Under the pieces are notes generated by a model, which saw only the letters and a program-made list of their open reading frames with translations, ran no database searches and was not told the origin of the DNA. Below, in pieces: positions 59,419-64,000 of a stretch of 64,000 bases of DNA (its first letter is position 1; every line of letters starts with the position of its first letter). A program made the translations under genes and the position numbers. This DNA is from Betaproteobacteria bacterium (GTDB taxonomy: Bacteria; Pseudomonadota; Gammaproteobacteria; Burkholderiales; Casimicrobiaceae): NCBI GenBank assembly GCA_016720425.1, contig JADKKQ010000008.1, positions 1 through 64,000 of the forward strand, in the 5' to 3' direction.

Positions 59419-62379
59419 ATGAAACGCGACGACCTGAAATCCACCCGCCCGGCGCCGCCCGCGACGCTGGCACCGCAGTCGATCTCCACCGAGGTGCTGC
59501 TCGAAAAGTACGCCAAGGGCAGCGAACGCAGCATCGAGGCGGTGCGCCGCCGGGTGGCGCGGGCGCTCGCCGCCGTCGAGCCGCCCGCCCGGCGCGAGCA
59601 CTGGGAGGAAGCGTTCTACCGCGCCCAGGAGAGCGGCTTCATCCTCGGCGGGCGGATCAACTCCGCCGCCGGCACCGATCTCAAGGCGACGCTGCTGAAC
59701 TGCTTCGTCCAGCCGGTCGGCGACAGCATTTCCGGCGACGAGAACGGCGTCGGCATCTACGTGGCGCTGAACGAGGCCGCCGAGACCATGCGTCGGGGCG
59801 GCGGCGTCGGCTACGATTTCTCGCCCATCCGTCCGCAGGGTGCGCACGTCAAGGGCACCAACAGCCGCGCCAGCGGCCCGCTGTCGTACATGCGGGTCTT
59901 CGACCAGAGTTGCGCCACCGTCGAGTCCGCGGGTTCGCGGCGCGGCGCCCAGATGGGCATCCTGCGCTGCGACCATCCCGACATCGAGGCGTTCATCCAC
60001 GCCAAGGACGACGGCAGCCTGACCAACTTCAACCTGTCGGTCGCGGTGACCGACGCGTTCGTCGCCGCGATGCGCGCCGATGCCGAGTGGGAACTCGTGC
60101 ACCGCGCCGCGCCGGCGCCCGACCTGCTCGCCGCCGGGGCGCACCAGCGCGACGACGAGCTGTGGGTCTACCGCACCGTGCGCGCCCGCGCGCTGTGGGA
60201 GCAGATCATGCTCTCGACCTACGACCACGCGGAGCCGGGCGTCGTGTTCATCGACGCGATGAACCGCGACAACAACCTCTCGTACTGCGAGACGATCGAG
60301 GCCTGCAATCCTTGTGGCGAACAACCACTTCCCGCATATGGTTGCTGCGATCTCGGCAGCGTCGACCTGACGCGTTTCGTCGTCGCGCCCTTCACCCCCG
60401 AGGCGGACTTCGATTTCGCGGGCTTCGCGGCGACGGTGGCGGTCGGCGTGCGCATGCTGGACAACGTGCTCGACGTCACCGCCTGGCCGCTGCCGCAGCA
60501 GCGCCAGGAGGCGATGGACAAGCGCCGCGTGGGGCTGGGCTTCACCGGGCTCGGCGACGCGCTGATCGAGCTGGGCCTGCGCTACGACGGCGCGGACGGC
60601 CGCGCGATGGCGGCACGGATCGCCGCGGCGATGCGCGACGCCGCCTACCTCGCCTCGGTCGAGATCGCGACGGAGAAGGGCGCGTTTCCGCTGTTCGACG
60701 CGGAGCGTTACCTGGCTTCGCCGCGCTTCGCTTCGCGCCTGCCCGAGCCCGTCAAGGAGGCGATCCGCAGTCGCGGCATCCGCAACAGCCACCTGCTGTC
60801 GATCGCGCCCACCGGCACCATTTCGCTCGCCTTCGCCGACAACGCCTCGAACGGCATCGAGCCGGCGTTCAGCTGGTTCTACAAGCGCCGGAAGCGGATG
60901 CCCGACGAGACGATGAAGGAATACCTCGTCGAGGACCACGCGTACCGGCTGTTCAAGCACCTGCACGGCATCGACGACGAGGTCGCGCTGGTGCCGTTCG
61001 AGCCGGCGCGGGATCGCCCTGCCGGAACCGTGTGGAGCGGGGCCGACGGCGCGCGCTGCGCGATGCTGACGCCGGCCTTCGTCAACGCGCTGCAGATGAG
61101 CGCGCAGGACCACATGGCGATGAACGTCGCGGTGCAGCCGTTCATCGACACGGCGATCAGCAAGACGGTGAACGTGCCTGCCGACTACCCGTTCGACGCC
61201 TTCGAGGATCTCTACTACGAGGCCTGGAAGGCGGGGCTCAAGGGCATCGCCACCTACCGTCCCAACAGCGTGCTGGGGTCGGTGCTCGAGGTCGCCGCGC
61301 CGGCCGCCGCCGCGGGCGCGCCGCAGGACTTCGACACCGCCGATCCGGACCGGCGCATCCGGCTCGATCGCGCGCTCCCGCCCCCGCTGTCGAGCCTGCG
61401 CTGGCCGGGACGGCCGGAACTCGCCAACGGCAATCCCTGCTGGACCTACGTCGTCCGCCACCCGCTCGGCGATTTCGCCGTGTTCATCGGCCACATCGAG
61501 GACAACGCGGCGTATCCGTTCGAGGTGTGGATCAACGGCGCCGAGCAGCCGCGCGGCCTGGGCGCCATCGCCAAGACGCTGTCGATGGACATGCGCACCG
61601 CCGACCGCGCCTGGCTGGACATGAAGCTGTCGGCGCTGCAGAAGGCCGGCGGCGACGACGGCTTCGAGATGGCGATGCCGCCCGACGGGCGCAAGGTCAG
61701 GGTGCCGAGCCTCGTGTCGGGATTCGCGCGGCTCATCCGCTATCGCTGCAACGAGCTCGGCGCGTTCGCCGGCGAGGGCAGCGGCAAGACCCCGGTCGTC
61801 GACGCGCTGATGGGGCCGAAGGAGCCGAAGGCGGGGCCCGACGGCACCCTGAGCTGGACCGTCGACGTCGCGAACCACGGCACCGGCGACGACTTCGTGC
61901 TGTTCCTCAAGGAGCTGGTGATGCCCGACGGGCAGCGCCGGCCGTACTCGATGTGGCTGTCGGGCGAGTATCCGCGGGTGCTGGACGGGCTGTGCAAGGC
62001 GCTGTCGCTCGACATGCGCGTGTACGACCCGGCGTGGATCGGCATGAAGCTGCGCAAGCTCCTCAACTACGGCGAGCCGAACGGCGCCTTCATGGCGCGC
62101 ACGCCGGGCTCGGACAAGGCGCAGATCTACCCGTCGACGATCGCCTATCTGGCGCAGTTGATGATCCACCGCTACGCGATGCTCGGCATCCTCACCGAGC
62201 AGGGCTATCCGGTCGAGCACGCGGGCATCCTGGCGGTGCCGGCCGCCGAGCAGGCGCACGGCGGCGAGCTGAAGACGCTGCCCGGAAAGAAGTGCCCGGA
62301 GTGCGGCAACAAGGCGCTGATCCGCCGCGACGGCTGCGACTTCTGCACCGACTGCGGCTACACGGGTGCCTGCGGCTGA
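59419..62379 (+). CDS. nrdJ: Adenosylcobalamin-dependent ribonucleotide reductase (class II)
   Basis: A 986-aa enzyme reducing ribonucleotides with a B12 cofactor, independent of oxygen. Motifs: MRRGGGVGYDFSPIRPQGAH, the NPCGEQPLP loop (Cys299), APTGTISLAFADNASNGIEP. The C-terminus has two copies of a repeat domain (WINGAEQPRGLGAIAKTLSM and WLSGEYPRVLDGLCKALSLD), TSCPD-like, then CPECGNKALIRRDGCDFCTD and CGYTGACG that include zinc-binding and redox Cys. Start ATG 59419 matches the family N-terminus. Length fits the long NrdJ type of Proteobacteria. Confidence 0.93.
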   Translation: MKRDDLKSTRPAPPATLAPQSISTEVLLEKYAKGSERSIEAVRRRVARALAAVEPPARREHWEEAFYRAQESGFILGGRINSAAGTDLKATLLNCFVQPVGDSISGDENGVGIYVALNEAAETMRRGGGVGYDFSPIRPQGAHVKGTNSRASGPLSYMRVFDQSCATVESAGSRRGAQMGILRCDHPDIEAFIHAKDDGSLTNFNLSVAVTDAFVAAMRADAEWELVHRAAPAPDLLAAGAHQRDDELWVYRTVRARALWEQIMLSTYDHAEPGVVFIDAMNRDNNLSYCETIEACNPCGEQPLPAYGCCDLGSVDLTRFVVAPFTPEADFDFAGFAATVAVGVRMLDNVLDVTAWPLPQQRQEAMDKRRVGLGFTGLGDALIELGLRYDGADGRAMAARIAAAMRDAAYLASVEIATEKGAFPLFDAERYLASPRFASRLPEPVKEAIRSRGIRNSHLLSIAPTGTISLAFADNASNGIEPAFSWFYKRRKRMPDETMKEYLVEDHAYRLFKHLHGIDDEVALVPFEPARDRPAGTVWSGADGARCAMLTPAFVNALQMSAQDHMAMNVAVQPFIDTAISKTVNVPADYPFDAFEDLYYEAWKAGLKGIATYRPNSVLGSVLEVAAPAAAAGAPQDFDTADPDRRIRLDRALPPPLSSLRWPGRPELANGNPCWTYVVRHPLGDFAVFIGHIEDNAAYPFEVWINGAEQPRGLGAIAKTLSMDMRTADRAWLDMKLSALQKAGGDDGFEMAMPPDGRKVRVPSLVSGFARLIRYRCNELGAFAGEGSGKTPVVDALMGPKEPKAGPDGTLSWTVDVANHGTGDDFVLFLKELVMPDGQRRPYSMWLSGEYPRVLDGLCKALSLDMRVYDPAWIGMKLRKLLNYGEPNGAFMARTPGSDKAQIYPSTIAYLAQLMIHRYAMLGILTEQGYPVEHAGILAVPAAEQAHGGELKTLPGKKCPECGNKALIRRDGCDFCTDCGYTGACG

Positions 62380-62445
62380 GCCGCGTAGTCCCGCCGTGCG
62401 CGTGGTCCCGCGGCGAGAGGCGCGCGCCGCGGCGACCGGCGGGCC

Positions 62446-62474
62446 TGTCCCGGGCGGCGTGCGCCTGCGATAAT
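62446..62474 (+). promoter_or_regulatory. Extended -10 promoter upstream of the last Gfo/Idh gene
   Basis: TGC-GATAAT (62466-62474) gives an extended -10 element; a weak TGTCCC at 62446-62451 is placed 17 bp before it. It lies in the 193-bp spacer between nrdJ and the Gfo/Idh/MocA gene. Confidence 0.4.
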
Positions 62475-62572
62475 GCCCGCTGCGCCGCCCCGCCGGCCTG
62501 GCCGTCGGGGGATCCGCGACCGCCCGTTGCGCCGGTCGGCGACGGCACGTCCTCCCAACCCATCGAAGAACG

Positions 62573-63860
62573 ATGAAACTCACCATTCTGGATCCGGGCC
62601 ACTTCCACGCGGCGCTGGTGCAAAAGAACATGTACGCCGACGTCGACGAGACCGTCCACGTCTATGCGCCGGCGGGACCGGATCTCGACGAGTACCTGCG
62701 CAAGATCGACGGCTACAACGCGCGCGCCCAGGCGCCGACGCACTGGCGGGTGCAGGCGCACACCGGCGCCGATTTCCTGGAGCGGTTCCTGGCCGAACGC
62801 AGCGGCGACATGGTCGTCCTCGCCGGCAACAACCGGCGCAAGACCGAGTACATCGCGCAGGCCGTGGGTGCGCGGTTGCACACATTGGCCGACAAGCCGA
62901 TGGTCATCGACGAGGCCGGATTCGAGGCGCTGGTGCGGGCGTTCAACGTGGCGCGCGAGAACGAGGTGCTGCTCTACGACATCATGACCGAGCGGCACGA
63001 GATCACGACGCTGCTGCAGCGGGAGTTCTCGACCATCGCGCCGCTGTTCGGCGGCCTGTTGCGGGGGTCCGCGGAGCATCCGGCGGTCACCAAGGAGAGC
63101 GTCCACTACTTCTCGAAGCTCGTCTCCGGCGTGCCGCTCAAGCGGCCGCCCTGGTACTTCGACACGACGCAGCAGGGCGAAGGGCTGGTCGACATCACCA
63201 CCCACCTGGTCGACCTGGTGCAATGGGAGTGTTTCCCGGGCGAGGCGCTGGACTACCGCATCGACGTCCAGATCGCCAGCGCGCGGCACTGGCCGACCGA
63301 GATCACGCCCGAGCAGTTCGCGCACGTGACGCAAGCTCGACGCGTACCCCGCCTACCTGCGCAAGGACGTGCAGGCGGACGGCAAGCTGCACACCTACGC
63401 CAACGGCGAGATCAACTACACGCTCAAGGGCGTACACGCCAAGGTCTCGGTGCTGTGGGACTTCGAGGCGCCGGCCGGCGGGGGCGACACCCACTATTCG
63501 GTGATGCGCGGCACCCGGGCGAATCTGGTGATCCGGCAGGGCGCGGCCGAAGCCTACCAGCCGGTGCTGACGATCGAACCGGTGGTCGAGGGCGATGACG
63601 CGGCGTTCGTCAGGGTGCTGGAGCAGTCGCTGCCGCGGGTGCAGGAGAAGTATCCCGGCGTCGACGTCAAGCGCAACGGCGGTGGCTGGGAGGTCACCGT
63701 CCCGGCGCCTTACCACGTCGGCCACGAGGCCCACTTCGGGCAGGTCACCGAGAAGTTCCTCCGCTACGTCGCGAACGGGGCGTTGCCGGCGTGGGAAGTC
63801 CCCAACATGCTGGCCAAGTACTACACGACGACGCGGGCGCTGGCGATCGCGCGGTCCTGA
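62573..63860 (+). pseudogene. Gfo/Idh/MocA family oxidoreductase (6), frameshifted
   Basis: ATG 62573 opens MKLTILDPGHFHAALVQKNM, an unusual Rossmann start lacking GxGxxG, with LADKPMVIDEAGFEALVRAF near residue 106 and DITTHLVDLVQWECFPGE near residue 205. The frame continues to about 63330 (ITPEQFAHVT), then shifts: the continuation LDAYPAYLRKDVQADGKLHT to YYTTTRALAIARS (stop 63860) is in another frame. One base (around 63328-63334) too many explains it. About 428 aa if corrected. It resembles a subgroup of putative oxidoreductases with a C-terminal extension. Confidence 0.75.
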
Positions 63861-63942
63861 CCCGGGTCGTGGCGCATGGCGGCGTCGAAGGGCAGCCGCG
63901 GGCATCGTGACGTTCGCCGGTCGGTGACCCCGGAGTCCCCGC

Positions 63943-64000
63943 GTTGAACCCGGACGCCGGACCCGATGCGCCGCGCAGTGCCGTCGAGCGGGCGGCGCAG
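63943..64000 (+). CDS. Possible start of a further gene, cut by the window edge
   Basis: GGAG at 63929-63932 precedes TTG 63943, which opens a frame (NPDAGPDAPRSAVERAAQ) without a stop to the window end. An overlapping frame from ATG 63966 is also open. Too short to identify. Confidence 0.25.

Noticed and set aside
59365..62631. Long minus-strand open frame opposite nrdJ
   Set aside because: Same mirror effect; the product has low-complexity Arg/Val/Asp composition and no start context, and nrdJ is unmistakable on the plus strand.
1..64000. Mobile elements, tRNA or rRNA genes
   Set aside because: I found no transposase or integrase domain, terminal inverted repeats or tRNA cloverleaf; the window reads as ordinary chromosomal operons.

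Overview
The window is a GC-rich stretch, densely coded and with short spacers, from what looks like a denitrifying betaproteobacterium (Burkholderiales/Rhodocyclales-like). That placement is an inference. It rests on a complete tripartite tricarboxylate (Bug/TctC, TctB, TctA) transporter, a full nirS/heme d1 operon of Thauera/Azoarcus type with a fused nirDL gene, NsrR and NnrS, and the codon bias. No rRNA, tRNA, CRISPR array, phage gene or transposase was seen.

Layout. (1) 1-10631, plus strand: the tail of an ABC solute-binding protein, three Gfo/Idh/MocA dehydrogenases with a dienelactone-hydrolase-like enzyme and a RidA protein, a D-threonine-aldolase-like PLP enzyme, a cysteine-type sulfatase, and a sugar ABC importer without its ATPase. 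This reads as a catabolic island for an unidentified carbohydrate or sulfate-ester substrate. (2) 10797-16984, plus: an atypical SDR/epimerase, a DapA-family lyase, a tripartite tricarboxylate transporter and a TIM-barrel isomerase. (3) 17176-20955: an NO-response locus. An NsrR-like repressor (minus) faces a DUF2249 protein, a conserved small protein, a Cys-rich small protein, NnrS and a class I glutamine amidotransferase, with two NsrR-like 23-bp boxes in the divergent promoter. (4) 29728 down to 21004, minus: nirS-nirM-nirC-nirF-nirDL-nirG-nirH-nirJ-nirN, i.e. cytochrome cd1 nitrite reductase, its electron donors and most of heme d1 synthesis. nirE is not in the window. (5) 30011-34430: a TetR-controlled HlyD/FtsX/ATPase exporter divergent from an FmdE-domain gene. 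(6) 34532-38990, minus: glpA/glpB/glpC-like anaerobic glycerol-3-phosphate dehydrogenase. (7) 39103-42210, plus: a flavin reductase-like protein, a small membrane protein behind an FNR/DNR-type promoter, a Cys-rich small protein and a gamma-glutamyltransferase-family protein. (8) 42410-49742, plus: a second sugar importer without ATPase, two Gfo/Idh/MocA enzymes, a SIS-domain protein and a ROK kinase, suggestive of an amino-sugar route. (9) 49877-55531, plus: a complete dpp-type peptide importer with a strong terminator. (10) 55709-63860, plus: a heterodimeric ABC exporter, a B12-dependent ribonucleotide reductase and a frameshifted Gfo/Idh/MocA gene.

Most noteworthy: the NsrR boxes; a two-copy 60-bp tandem repeat translated in frame at the start of nirH; an FNR-type promoter with ideal spacing in front of a frameshifted small membrane gene; a CTG (CTGA) start for the SIS gene; a ROK kinase lacking the zinc motif; three C-terminal gene remnants (Bug, CaiB-like, RidA) stranded between operons; and three single-base frameshifts that are either sequence errors or real lesions. 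No system is clearly undescribed. The best candidates are the FmdE/TetR/exporter module next to nirS and the NsrR-box gene set.
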